A stretch of 31,327 bases of DNA from Firm-04 sp045591925 (GTDB lineage Bacteria > Bacillota > Clostridia > Oscillospirales > Ruminococcaceae), in NCBI GenBank assembly GCA_045591925.1, contig JAZNTW010000117.1, forward strand, positions 1-31,327. The letters run 5' to 3'. The notes under the pieces were generated by a model. It did no database searches and was not told the origin of the DNA. It was given only the letters and a program-made list of their open reading frames with translations. The position numbers and the translations under genes were made by a program. Within the stretch, counting starts at the first letter, position 1. Each line of letters opens with the position of its first letter. This document shows, piece by piece, positions 1-7,908 of this stretch.

Positions 1-1258
1 TTCTGAGAATTGCGGTTACATCGAGGATTGTTGTCATGCCGTCACCGTCATAGTCGGCGTTTCCGAGACCGGTCCGCGTGATGTTGGCGGATGCATCTTC
101 TGCGCAGAATCGCGCAAGCAGGACAGCATCCGAGACATCAACGGAGCTGTCGCAGTTCGTATCTCCAAGACTGACTTTAGGGGCAGCAGGTATTACTACC
201 TGCGGAACACCGTCAATAACTGCGATTGTTGTATAAGCATATCTGTCAATATGATATTTCTCAGCAAAATCACGTACGATCATACCGGCAGACTTTCCGC
301 CTTCCGTAACATTCCATTCGACGATGACAGGCTCCGAATATCCTGCATATGCGGTGTTGTCAACGCATCTTGCATCCAGCTCATTTTCTTGAATCAACTT
401 GGTAATCATCGCACGAACGGTTTCTGTGTCGCTGATGGTTTCTGTTCCAGGTTCCTCAGAATATGTCCATGAATACGATTTCATAACCTTCTGAATTTGC
501 GGATTTTGCTCTGCGGCTGTGAGCTGTTCCTGCGTCATCTTACAGGTGATATACGGCGTGACTGCATAAATTGTTGCATCCTCCGGCGAAATGCCGAGCA
601 CCTTCAGAATTTCTGCGGCGCGTGTATGCAATTCCGCACTGTATGCATCGTTATAGGATTTCTCAAAATATGCATCCTGCTTTTGCGCGATCTCATCTGC
701 GGTGTATATTGCCGGGTCAAGTGTCTGTGCATAAGTAGCCGCTGCTTCCCTTGCCTGTTCGTTCAGCTTTTCCCAGTCAATGCCGGTCTGCTGATAGTAG
801 ATTATTACAGGCACGGCTTTTTCGCCGGAATCGAATGCCGCATAGACATCACCGGAAACCTTTTTGTTTTCATTGGCGGACGGTGTGTACGGCTTTCCGT
901 CTTTGATCCGCACGACACCCAGACAGTATGTGGGGATATTTTGCGAGATTGCGAATTCCTTGATGACCGCTGCAATCTCCAACGCATTGTCATCCGGATC
1001 GTATTCAATGACAACTCTGCCGTCATATTCCGGATACAGTTCATAATGCGTTTCATAGCGGCATACGGCATTCAGTTCATTTTCAACGATGAATGCGCTG
1101 ATCAAATCTATAATTGTTTCCGGATCTGTGATTTCTTCTGCGGCGGTCGTTGTATTTGCCGTCTGCACCGCAGCATATGCGGAAAGCGCAAATGCAGAAG
1201 TATATGCCAGCGAGATCGCTGCGGCAGAACAGATCACGGTATAAATCAGCTTTTTCAT
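1..1258 (-). CDS. Secreted dockerin protein with two repeats (partial, runs off left edge)
   Basis: The reading frame opens at ATG 1258, behind a GAGGAGG Shine-Dalgarno, and stays open to base 1 (about 419 codons). Residues 1-30 are a signal peptide with a Lys-Lys start and an alanine-rich end. Residues about 45-121 and about 274-350 are two copies of one domain (ENEL-A, VIE-Y/W, FA----I--Y pattern). The stretch between them is unassigned. From residue about 364 a type I dockerin begins, with two calcium-loop repeats (DTNCDSSVDVSD and NADYDGDG), so the protein should dock onto a cohesin scaffold outside the cell. No catalytic domain is recognised. It is the third gene of an operon, 33 bases after the membrane regulator at 1292-2185, whose outer domain is related to the two repeats. 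The dockerin is certain; the role of the rest is unknown. Confidence 0.9.
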   Translation of the reverse strand, partial: MKKLIYTVICSAAAISLAYTSAFALSAYAAVQTANTTTAAEEITDPETIIDLISAFIVENELNAVCRYETHYELYPEYDGRVVIEYDPDDNALEIAAVIKEFAISQNIPTYCLGVVRIKDGKPYTPSANENKKVSGDVYAAFDSGEKAVPVIIYYQQTGIDWEKLNEQAREAAATYAQTLDPAIYTADEIAQKQDAYFEKSYNDAYSAELHTRAAEILKVLGISPEDATIYAVTPYITCKMTQEQLTAAEQNPQIQKVMKSYSWTYSEEPGTETISDTETVRAMITKLIQENELDARCVDNTAYAGYSEPVIVEWNVTEGGKSAGMIVRDFAEKYHIDRYAYTTIAVIDGVPQVVIPAAPKVSLGDTNCDSSVDVSDAVLLARFCAEDASANITRTGLGNADYDGDGMTTILDVTAILR

Positions 1259-1291
1259 GGTGCTCCTCCTCTCAAATTAGGCATTATGCGG

Positions 1292-2185
1292 TTATTTATG
1301 GACTAACATTGTGTCAGAATCCCCGATAATAGCACCTGGCGCAACTTGATGCAGTATGAATAAATATCCGTCAATATGATTCTCTTTTGCGAATTGCAGG
1401 ATCAGATGTTCCACATCAATATCAGATGCAGGATCCCATTCAATGATGGTTTTTTCGGTAAATTCCGGATACTGCGCTTCATCTGCGATTCGTGCAGGCA
1501 GGTGGTTTTCAGATATAAATGTCTCAAACAAAGTGCGGGCTATTCCAAGCGGATCAACCGGTTCTGTTTCGGTTGCAGATGTCTGAGTTGGCAAAGATAC
1601 AGTCTGTAAGGTATCTGTTGTCAATTGCGCAGTGGATACAGTTGCAGGAATTGGTCCTGCGGTCAGCTCTGGGTTATCAGTTACACTAGAAGTTGTTGCC
1701 GGTTGTGTGAATTCTGTAATCGCAGGATCAGTGGTGTGCGGCTGTTCAGTGTTGACAGGTTGCTCAACCTTAGTAGATTCAGTTTTGGTATGAGCATCGG
1801 TTTCAGGCAGTTCTGTTACAGTCTTGGTACCTGTTTCAGTAACAACAGCCGAGCCTGCAACAGATGCTGTTGTGCTCACGGTAGCAGTCACAGAATCGAA
1901 TGTTGTCTGAAGCGGTGAGGTTGCGGTTTGTATTTCGGAATGTTCGGCAGATTCGGAAACAGTCGTTGTAGTGATGACTTCCGCCACTGATTCGGGTGGA
2001 ACTGCGATTTCAGGTGTCTGAATACGCAGTTTCGGATAAATTGCAGCCGCAATCAGCAGAACAATGCAGGCAGCAATCGCAAAAACCTGATACCAGCGAA
2101 TGGTCTTGCTGTGCGGTTTGGCAGCGGATGCGATGTATTCATCCGAAATATCGCTCATCATTCCTAAAAATGATTTTGGATTCAC
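1292..2185 (-). CDS. Membrane-anchored putative anti-sigma factor with Ser/Thr-rich stalk and outer sensor domain
   Basis: This 297-residue protein has a short cytoplasmic end (about 33 residues), one membrane segment (about 35-52, AIAACIVLLIAAAIYP), a long Thr/Ser/Glu-rich linker (about 60-205) and a folded outer domain (about 211-281). Its start codon overlaps the stop of the sigma gene by four bases (ATGA), so the two are translationally coupled. The N-terminal 60 residues match those of the protein at 6856-7908 (MNP--F--MM-D, then AAC--LLI-AAIYP-LR), which also follows an ECF sigma gene. That arrangement is typical of anti-sigma factors, but the cytoplasmic part is very short and no zinc-type HxxxCxxC motif is seen, so anti-sigma activity is inferred. 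The outer domain resembles both repeats of the dockerin protein encoded next (ENHL-AR, IIEWDP, FAKENHID-Y). Confidence 0.82.
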   Translation of the reverse strand: MNPKSFLGMMSDISDEYIASAAKPHSKTIRWYQVFAIAACIVLLIAAAIYPKLRIQTPEIAVPPESVAEVITTTTVSESAEHSEIQTATSPLQTTFDSVTATVSTTASVAGSAVVTETGTKTVTELPETDAHTKTESTKVEQPVNTEQPHTTDPAITEFTQPATTSSVTDNPELTAGPIPATVSTAQLTTDTLQTVSLPTQTSATETEPVDPLGIARTLFETFISENHLPARIADEAQYPEFTEKTIIEWDPASDIDVEHLILQFAKENHIDGYLFILHQVAPGAIIGDSDTMLVHK

Positions 2186-2739
2186 AGCAATCCCTCCTTT
2201 ACCAGGTGCTTTTGCAGCCGTTTTCGTAACCGGGTAAGTGTCGTTCTGACATGGCTTTCTGTCATATGAAACATTTTAGCCAGTGCTACAGTATCAGTAA
2301 GATACCAATAACGCCGAACGAATAAATCTCGCTGCTTTATTGGCAATTCCTGTAAAAAACGATTGATTGCGCCGATTATTTCGCGGCGTTCAACTTCATC
2401 GACCACATCACCTCTGTCCGGAATGATCTCTGCAAGCTCATCAAGGGAACTTGCAGTGTTGGCTGCATTACGCTTTAATGTGTGGGCAGCACAGTAACGG
2501 TTATATGCAGCATTACGAACTAAACGCAGCAGATAAGCGCAATAGTTCTTCGGCTTGGCGGGCGGGATTGCATTCCATGCAGCCAGCATTGCATCATTTA
2601 GACATTCTTCAGCATCTTCATCACTGCCGGTAATGTCGCGCGCAACAGATCTGCAAAGCGCTCCGTATTGCTGTTCGCTCTCGGAGATTGCCTGCTCATT
2701 GCGCTGTTCAAATAATGCTATGATTGCTTGATCGGTCAT
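2182..2739 (-). CDS. ECF-type RNA polymerase sigma factor (module A)
   Basis: The protein of about 185 residues has sigma region 2 (DEDAEECLNDAMLAAWNAIPP, a core-binding and -10-recognition helix pattern) and region 4 with a helix-turn-helix ending in TLTRLRKRLQKHL. It should direct RNA polymerase to its own regulon, with the product of 1292-2185 as membrane regulator. ATG 2739 is chosen because AAGGGCGGTGG sits about six bases upstream as a Shine-Dalgarno; a GTG at 2748 is in frame but lies inside that Shine-Dalgarno. It is first in its operon, behind a 17-base-spaced vegetative promoter (2836-2864). It is about half identical to the sigma factor at 7905-8471, with no gap over most of its length. 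Confidence 0.93.
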   Translation of the reverse strand: MTDQAIIALFEQRNEQAISESEQQYGALCRSVARDITGSDEDAEECLNDAMLAAWNAIPPAKPKNYCAYLLRLVRNAAYNRYCAAHTLKRNAANTASSLDELAEIIPDRGDVVDEVERREIIGAINRFLQELPIKQRDLFVRRYWYLTDTVALAKMFHMTESHVRTTLTRLRKRLQKHLVKEGLL

Positions 2740-2760
2740 GGCTGCCACCGCCCTTCGTGT

Positions 2761-2806
2761 TTGCCTTCATACATAAGAACAAGATTTATAGAAAAACGCT
2801 ACACTT
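2761..2806 (-). promoter_or_regulatory. Leader element shared with module B
   Basis: Read on the minus strand, this stretch has AAGTGTA, then TTTT, then GTTCTTAT-TAT and GGCAAA. The same words at the same spacing (23 bases from TGTA to GTTCTTAT) lie upstream of the paralogous sigma gene at 8485-8532. It lies between the vegetative promoter and the ribosome binding site. It could be a second promoter read by the sigma factor itself or a site for a regulator. The conservation is seen; the function is inferred. Confidence 0.5.
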
Positions 2807-2835
2807 AGAAAGAAAATATTTTTTTCTTTGGATTC

Positions 2836-2864
2836 ATTATAACATAATTTGGAGGAAGATTCAA
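2836..2864 (-). promoter_or_regulatory. Vegetative promoter of sigma operon A
   Basis: On the minus strand there is TTGAAT (2864-2859), a 17-base spacer and TATAAT (2841-2836). The -10 is perfect and the -35 has one mismatch. The equivalent place in module B also has a 17-base-spaced promoter. Confidence 0.75.
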
Positions 2865-3031
2865 CTTATAGCATAGGGTTCAAGTTAATATCTGATTTGT
2901 ATGGTATGAGGTATATTCAGCATGATATTCCATTGGAGACATACAGCATAGCTTTGTTTGATATCGTTTTGTATTATAGAACTTGTTATGTTACCGCTAT
3001 TGATTGTTCCGCCATTGGTATTGAGCGTAAA

Positions 3032-3127
3032 ATGGAAAAAGAAAAGTATATCGCTCCCGAAATGGAGATCGTGGAGTTTGATAACGAGGACGTAATTACT
3101 ACAAGCAACCAGACCGATCTGTTCTGA
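3032..3127 (+). CDS. Small conserved peptide (31 aa), function unknown
   Basis: ATG 3032 opens a 31-residue peptide with the core YIAPEMEIVEFDNEDVITTS and a TGA stop. A second, broken copy of the same peptide lies at 3671, which supports this as a real coding unit. Short peptides with a YI-PE-E---F---DVITTS pattern are familiar from ruminococcal and clostridial genomes, often next to secreted proteins, but I know no function. The upstream ribosome site is weak (GAGCG). A longer frame upstream from TTG 2849 exists, but it overlaps the promoter of the divergent sigma operon and has no support. It could be a peptide precursor or a leader for the lipoprotein that follows. Confidence 0.55.
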   Translation: MEKEKYIAPEMEIVEFDNEDVITTSNQTDLF

Positions 3128-3148
3128 TTTGGAAAATGGTAACAGGTA

Positions 3149-3177
3149 CAGCAGGCAGTCCATGCGACTGCCTGTTG
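3149..3177 (+). other. Stable hairpin between peptide and lipoprotein genes
   Basis: A 12-base stem (CAGCAGGCAGTC with GACTGCCTGTTG, one G-T pair) closes a 5-base loop. No T-run follows, so it is not a standard terminator. It lies 17 bases before the start of the lipoprotein gene and could be an attenuator or a processing site. Confidence 0.6.
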
Positions 3178-3194
3178 CTATACAAGGAGCATTT

Positions 3195-3650
3195 ATGAAA
3201 AGAGTATTACCCATTCTTCTTTTGTCGGCGCTTCTGCTGACAGGCTGCCACAACGAAAGCAGTTCATCAGCGGAGGACACTGCCACGGAAAGTACAACAA
3301 CTGCTACGGTGAGCGATTCCTCCTCGAAGCAGACCGTAAAGAGTGCCGATGATAACGAATCCCCTACGGGACAAAACACTTCAACTGCGAAGAATACTGA
3401 AACATCGGCGGATTCATCTGCCACTACAACAAAAGCTGTGAACGAGCAAGGCAATGATACCGTCACAACCAAAGCAAGCAGCTCTGCCGAGCCTGCAACA
3501 ACTACAAAGGCACAGCAGGACGGCTCAAAGCCTGCGGCAGCTACGACAAAGCCTGTTCAGCAAGCAACCACACAGGCGGTGCAGGATACGCCGTCCGACA
3601 CAACCGCCAGCGATAAACCAATAGAGCTGCCGTTAGTACCCCTGAGATAG
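3195..3650 (+). CDS. Ser/Thr-rich lipoprotein (151 aa), possibly truncated
   Basis: ATG 3195 has an AAGGAG ribosome site ten bases upstream. The N-terminus is a lipoprotein signal with lipobox LLLTGC at about residues 16-21, so the mature protein should be lipid-anchored on the outer face of the membrane. Everything after the Cys is low-complexity Ser/Thr/Ala/Lys/Gln sequence resembling a surface linker, ending in PIELPLVPLR. No folded domain is present. The downstream neighbourhood is rearranged (a broken peptide gene and a truncated RhuM gene), so a C-terminal domain may have been lost. A free-standing linker lipoprotein is the alternative. Confidence 0.75.
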   Translation: MKRVLPILLLSALLLTGCHNESSSSAEDTATESTTTATVSDSSSKQTVKSADDNESPTGQNTSTAKNTETSADSSATTTKAVNEQGNDTVTTKASSSAEPATTTKAQQDGSKPAAATTKPVQQATTQAVQDTPSDTTASDKPIELPLVPLR

Positions 3651-3670
3651 TGACATAAGGAGAACCCCGA

Positions 3671-3871
3671 ATGAAAGAATAATATATTACGCCCAGAATA
3701 GAGGTTGTGGAGTTTGATACCGAGGACGTTATCACAACGAGCAATACTTGCTCCAATAGCAGCGATGAACCTATTGAAACCTTGCGTGCAGTGTCGTCTG
3801 AAAACTCTGCTTGCCCTTCGCTTCCACATCGACCGGTATCTCTGCCGTCACCAGCTTCGACCGCGATGTGA
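3671..3871 (+). pseudogene. Broken copy of the 31-aa peptide gene
   Basis: Behind a good AAGGAG site (3659-3664) the frame reads M-K-E-stop, then continues YI-P-IEVVEFDTEDVITTSN. The core matches the intact copy at 3032-3127, but codon 4 is TAA and the usual C-terminal stop is missing; the frame runs on to TGA at 3869-3871. The similarity is clear by eye. It is either a pseudogene or a recombination remnant. Confidence 0.65.
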
Positions 3872-4692
3872 AGACGATCGGCAAGCATATCAATAACGCA
3901 TTGAAAGAAGAATTAGCTGATGATTCGGCAACTGTCGCAAAATTTGCGACAGTTCAAATGGAAGGTGAACGTGAGGTCACAAGACAGGTTGACTACTATA
4001 ACCTCGATGTCATCATCTCGGTCGGCTATCGTGTGAAGTCGCAGCGCGGCGTTGAGTTCCGCAAGTGGGCGAATCAGGTTTTGCGTGAATACATCATCCG
4101 CGGCGTTGCGGTCAATACTAAGCGTATGAATCAGATCGGTGAGGTCATACGCATTATGAAACGAGCAGAAAACTGGCTTGATGCCAAACAGGTTCTCACT
4201 GTGATTGAAAAGTACAGTAGTGCTCTCGACCTGCTGGATGCTTATGATCACGAAACAATGCAGAAACCGAAAGGAAATGCAGCGACCTATGTTCTTGAAT
4301 ATAATGAATGCCGCAGCGTGATCGACCAGATGAAGTTTGTTGCGGAGAGTACGCTGTTCGGAAATGAAAAGGACGATTCGTTCAAAGGAAGCATCGCCAA
4401 CATCTATCAGGTGTTCGGCGGAGTGGAAATCTATCCGTCGCTGGAAGAAAAGGCGGCGAATCTGTTGTACTTCATTGCAAAGAACCATTCCTTTTCAGAC
4501 GGCAACAAACGAATTGCAGCGGCAATGTTCCTTTACTTCCTTGATAAGAACAATGCACTGTTCCTTGATGAAGCAAAGACACAGAAGACAATCGCAGACC
4601 AGACGCTTGCTGCTCTGACAATCATGGTTGCGGAATCCCGACCGGAAGAAAAGGAAATGGTGATCAATGTTATCATGAACTGCATGGTATGA
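3811..4692 (+). CDS. RhuM/Fic-Doc family protein, 5'-truncated
   Basis: The recognisable sequence starts at FDRDVKTIGKHI (about base 3856) and continues through the RhuM core QVDYYNLDVIISVGYRVKSQ to a C-terminal Fic/Doc domain. The Fic motif is HSFSDGNKR at residues about 226-234, with His, Asp/Gly/Asn and Arg in place; Fic domains transfer AMP or phosphate groups to target proteins. Full-length RhuM proteins carry roughly 40-50 more residues with a DNA-binding-like start (LTQ-QMA-LF), which is absent here. The only upstream start is TTG 3811 without a ribosome site. No antidote helix gene is seen beside it. It is probably a decayed accessory or toxin-like gene, though an internal start could still yield a Fic domain. 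Confidence 0.75.
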   Translation: MPFASTSTGISAVTSFDRDVKTIGKHINNALKEELADDSATVAKFATVQMEGEREVTRQVDYYNLDVIISVGYRVKSQRGVEFRKWANQVLREYIIRGVAVNTKRMNQIGEVIRIMKRAENWLDAKQVLTVIEKYSSALDLLDAYDHETMQKPKGNAATYVLEYNECRSVIDQMKFVAESTLFGNEKDDSFKGSIANIYQVFGGVEIYPSLEEKAANLLYFIAKNHSFSDGNKRIAAAMFLYFLDKNNALFLDEAKTQKTIADQTLAALTIMVAESRPEEKEMVINVIMNCMV

Positions 4693-4925
4693 AAAAAACG
4701 TGTTGCTTCAAAAAACAGAGCGGCAATACTTCTTTTTTTCAATACGGTCATGAGCGAAAAAGCTCTAAAACCCTGTGATTAGAAACTTATTGATACTTTA
4801 CCCAATATCAGTATTGCACGCCCGTTTTCTGCCGAGCGATACTGACTTGGGTGTTCCGCAGTATACTTGGGAGTTTCCCGAACCCTTCATCATTGCACAA
4901 AACACTTCTCTCAACACAACAGAAA

Positions 4926-4958
4926 CAGCCGCCGATGTGTTTTTTACACCGACGGCTG
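4926..4958 (-). terminator. Terminator of sigma/dockerin operon B
   Basis: CAGCCGCCGATGTGT and ACACCGACGGCTG form an imperfect stem-loop 17 bases past the stop of the dockerin gene. On the minus strand it is followed by TTTCTGTTGTGTT. The rest of 4693-4975 holds no gene that I can support. Confidence 0.65.
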
Positions 4959-4975
4959 CTTTATGGAAAAGAAAC

Positions 4976-6841
4976 TCAGATGAGCTTTGCGATATAGCGC
5001 AGAATGACAATGACATCCGAGCCGGTCACATTGCCGTCGCCGTCAAAATCTGCATGGGAGACAGCCGCCTGCGAGATGCGCACCGAAGAATCCTCTGCGG
5101 CGAAGCGCGCAAGCATCACCGCATCGCTGATATCGACGGTACCGTCCTCATTCATATCGCCGTATGCTGTGACATTCGCGAGAAGCAGCGATGTCTCCGG
5201 CTGCAATTCTGTTTCGCTGCATTCATACAGTGTCTCATAATACGGAATCACATAATAGGCATCGTCCATTGCGCTTGCAAGTTCTGTTTGGGTGTAAGCA
5301 AGTCCTGCATCCGTTCTGCCGCCAGCGTGCAGCTGTCTGATTGCATCAAAATACGCGGCATAATCCATCGTATCCAGATAGACATATGTGCGGTTATATT
5401 CCGGCCAATCGACAATCTCCTGAATCCCGCTAAGGTTCAGCGCAGATGCATCCTCCAGCAGCGGAAGCGAGATGCGGTAACTGCCGGACGAGTTCGCCTG
5501 ACTGTCTGTACGGTAGCCGAACTGTGCCTCGATCTTTTCGACTTCCGGAATTTCTTCCAGCACATCGAGCAGCGAATACTGTGCCCATGCATCCTGCGTC
5601 GTGCGGAAATCATAGACATTTGCAAATTCTGCGGATTCCGGCATATCAGGCAGCTCATAATTGAAGCTCTCAAGTATGTTTTCGGGATATCCGCCCTCGC
5701 GCAGCGTTTCGATCCACTGATTTAAGATTACATCCCAGTCCGGCTTTGTGCCCTGCCGGAAGGTAATGCGGTAGGGGCTGTACCGCAGTCTGACAATTTG
5801 ATAGGGCTTTGTCGGTGTGAGAAACTGTGTATCCGAGACAACAATGCACTGATCGACAGTCGTCTCCTGCCAGCGCGCAATGCGCTCGTACATCACGCCG
5901 ATCTCGCCGTACTGCTTCACGATCAGCTGATTTGTACCGAGCAGCAGCTGCGGCTGTATTGCAGGCATATCGGCAATCGGGCTGATGCCGAACTGCTCAT
6001 AGAGATCCACCGCAAGTGCATAATGCTTTTCAAAGGTCATGTAATACGGTACGTTTACGGTATAGCGCGGCTCTTTCTCATCCTCCGGATCCGGACGTTC
6101 CAGACTGCAATCCGGATACTGCACCGTCAGCCATGCTTCCACAGCGTCCCAGTCGATGCTGATTTCCTCGTTCCGGTTCGTTTCGGGATTGACGCGCATC
6201 GCAGTCGGGAAATATTGCGTCAGATCGGTGGAAATCACCTCATAAAGAGCAGTATCGCCGTAGGTATAAAATTCGTCGATCAGACCGGCATCATAAAGAG
6301 AATTCATGATCTGGTCAGGCTGCACACCCCTGTCACTGTGAATTTCCACTTCATAGTATCCGTATGTGCCCCGCTTACTGAAATCCGCAAGACGCGCTTC
6401 CTCGGTCGGTCCCATTTTCCGGTACACATTATCATGCAGATCCGAAAAAAATCCGCTCAGAATCTCTGCCGCTTTCACTTCTGCCTGTTCGGTGTCCAGA
6501 TCACTGCGCAGATGAAATGTCAGGTAATTGTTCCGTGGAATGATATGGTACAGCGTATCGGTTGCGATCAGCGTGTTACGCTCCTGCATTTCTTCCGCCG
6601 TGTAATCGTTTGTAATCGGCATAGCCATTTGCCGGACGGTTCGTGTATAGTAGATCTGTCCGCGCCAGCCGTCTCCGAAAAGCCCGCTGTCCTCCACTGG
6701 CTGCAAGCCGTTGATATAAGCGCCGGAATCGGTGCGCCAGCTGAACACCGGATGGCTCTCCAGTGCTGCCGATACGGGCAATGTGCTGCACAGCATCACT
6801 GCGCCTGCAAGCATTGCGGCACATCTCAGTTTCTTTTTCAT
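4976..6841 (-). CDS. Secreted dockerin protein (621 aa), module B
   Basis: ATG 6841 is chosen because an AAGGGGGAG site precedes it and a signal peptide follows directly (MKKKLRCAAMLAGAVML, with cleavage near VSA-AL at about 25). The frame extends upstream to 7132, but that part only shadows the regulator gene. Residues 26-555 are a long secreted region rich in Tyr, Asp and Glu, with no catalytic family that I recognise. Residues about 560-621 are a complete type I dockerin with two calcium loops (DMNEDGTVDISD and DFDGDGNVTGSD), so it should be incorporated in a cohesin-based complex. It lies 14 bases after the putative anti-sigma gene and ends at its own terminator. It occupies the position of the dockerin gene in module A, but outside the dockerin the two share no obvious sequence. 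Confidence 0.92.
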   Translation of the reverse strand: MKKKLRCAAMLAGAVMLCSTLPVSAALESHPVFSWRTDSGAYINGLQPVEDSGLFGDGWRGQIYYTRTVRQMAMPITNDYTAEEMQERNTLIATDTLYHIIPRNNYLTFHLRSDLDTEQAEVKAAEILSGFFSDLHDNVYRKMGPTEEARLADFSKRGTYGYYEVEIHSDRGVQPDQIMNSLYDAGLIDEFYTYGDTALYEVISTDLTQYFPTAMRVNPETNRNEEISIDWDAVEAWLTVQYPDCSLERPDPEDEKEPRYTVNVPYYMTFEKHYALAVDLYEQFGISPIADMPAIQPQLLLGTNQLIVKQYGEIGVMYERIARWQETTVDQCIVVSDTQFLTPTKPYQIVRLRYSPYRITFRQGTKPDWDVILNQWIETLREGGYPENILESFNYELPDMPESAEFANVYDFRTTQDAWAQYSLLDVLEEIPEVEKIEAQFGYRTDSQANSSGSYRISLPLLEDASALNLSGIQEIVDWPEYNRTYVYLDTMDYAAYFDAIRQLHAGGRTDAGLAYTQTELASAMDDAYYVIPYYETLYECSETELQPETSLLLANVTAYGDMNEDGTVDISDAVMLARFAAEDSSVRISQAAVSHADFDGDGNVTGSDVIVILRYIAKLI

Positions 6842-6855
6842 ATTGGCTCCCCCTT

Positions 6856-7908
6856 TCAGTAGATTGTCAGCGTGATTGTTTCTGTTTCCGATTCCTCTGT
6901 GCCGGGCCTTTCGTTGTGAAAATTCTCCGTCGTATGTGCATACACAGCGCTGCACTGATACGGCATAAGCCCGAGCGACTTCGGTATACCGAGCGCAAAC
7001 CGCAGATAGCGGGGCTCCTGCCATGCTGCCGCATCGGTACATGTCACATGCACTGTCAGGACTGTATCCTGCATCTCCGCATCTGTCACTTTTGCGTCCG
7101 CACAGTTTGTGCGCAACGTATACATCAGGCAATCCTGCGAATCAAAATCAAAAGCTGCAAGGGCTTCACGGTCGGCATCGGGGACGCTCTCCGCCGCAAG
7201 AATGAGATAGAATCTACCTTCCGTACTGTTCGGCGGTGTCGCACTTTCCGACACTTCCGTTCCCGTTTTCAGATGCAGCAACGGAATGCTGAATGTCTGC
7301 GGCTGGCGTTCTGTGACCGGCGTATCAGGCACTATAACACTTTCCGAAACCAGCGATGTGACGCCGGTATCAACAGCCTCGGTCGCTGCTTCACTTTGCG
7401 TCTCCGGCTCTCCGGAGGACGTTGAGGCTGTATTGTACGTCTGTGCCGGAACAGTCGTCTGCTGCTGTTCACTTGAAACGGCGGACTGCTCCTGCGTGAC
7501 CGATGCAGTTGTATCCGACTGTGCAGGGACGATCACATCCTGCGGCGCAGCTGTCTCTGCGAGCGTCTGCGTGACGGATACGGTCGTGCGGGAAGCCGTC
7601 TTAGTGGCGGTTTCGGTCTGGACGGTTATCTGCGCTGCCGATACAGTGACTGTGGTTTTCGCGGTACTGACCGGCGCGGTCGTCTGTTCGGGCTGCTCTG
7701 CGACGATCACCGGATCAGCGGTGATATCCGGCTTGGGTACCCGAAGTATCGGGTAGATCGCAGCGGAGATCAGAACAATAAAACAAGCGGCAACTGCCGG
7801 AATCATATACCAAATATTATGATTTTGCTTGACAACCGGCGAATTGGCGGAATCAATCACAGCATCAGGCAAGTCATTCATCATGAGAATGAATTGCTCC
7901 GGATTCAT
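6856..7908 (-). CDS. Membrane-anchored putative anti-sigma factor, module B
   Basis: The 350-residue protein has the same plan as the one at 1292-2185: a short cytoplasmic end, one membrane segment (about 36-54, AVAACFIVLISAAIYP), a Thr/Ser/Gln/Val-rich linker (about 60-200) and an outer domain (about 205-350). Its start overlaps the sigma stop by four bases. The N-terminal 60 residues are clearly paralogous to module A, but the outer domain is different and matches neither its own dockerin neighbour nor the module A domain. The cytoplasmic part should bind the sigma factor and the outer part should sense something at the cell surface. Both roles are inferred from gene order and topology. Confidence 0.82.
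   Translation of the reverse strand: MNPEQFILMMNDLPDAVIDSANSPVVKQNHNIWYMIPAVAACFIVLISAAIYPILRVPKPDITADPVIVAEQPEQTTAPVSTAKTTVTVSAAQITVQTETATKTASRTTVSVTQTLAETAAPQDVIVPAQSDTTASVTQEQSAVSSEQQQTTVPAQTYNTASTSSGEPETQSEAATEAVDTGVTSLVSESVIVPDTPVTERQPQTFSIPLLHLKTGTEVSESATPPNSTEGRFYLILAAESVPDADREALAAFDFDSQDCLMYTLRTNCADAKVTDAEMQDTVLTVHVTCTDAAAWQEPRYLRFALGIPKSLGLMPYQCSAVYAHTTENFHNERPGTEESETETITLTIY

Noticed and set aside
2849..3031. Upstream extension of the small peptide gene from TTG 2849.
   Set aside because: It overlaps the divergent sigma promoter, has no conserved sequence and lacks a counterpart in the second copy.
4775..6862. Long plus-strand reading frames opposite the dockerin and regulator genes.
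   Set aside because: They lie antisense to well-supported genes, have no ribosome sites and encode Cys/Arg/His-rich sequence without any recognisable domain.
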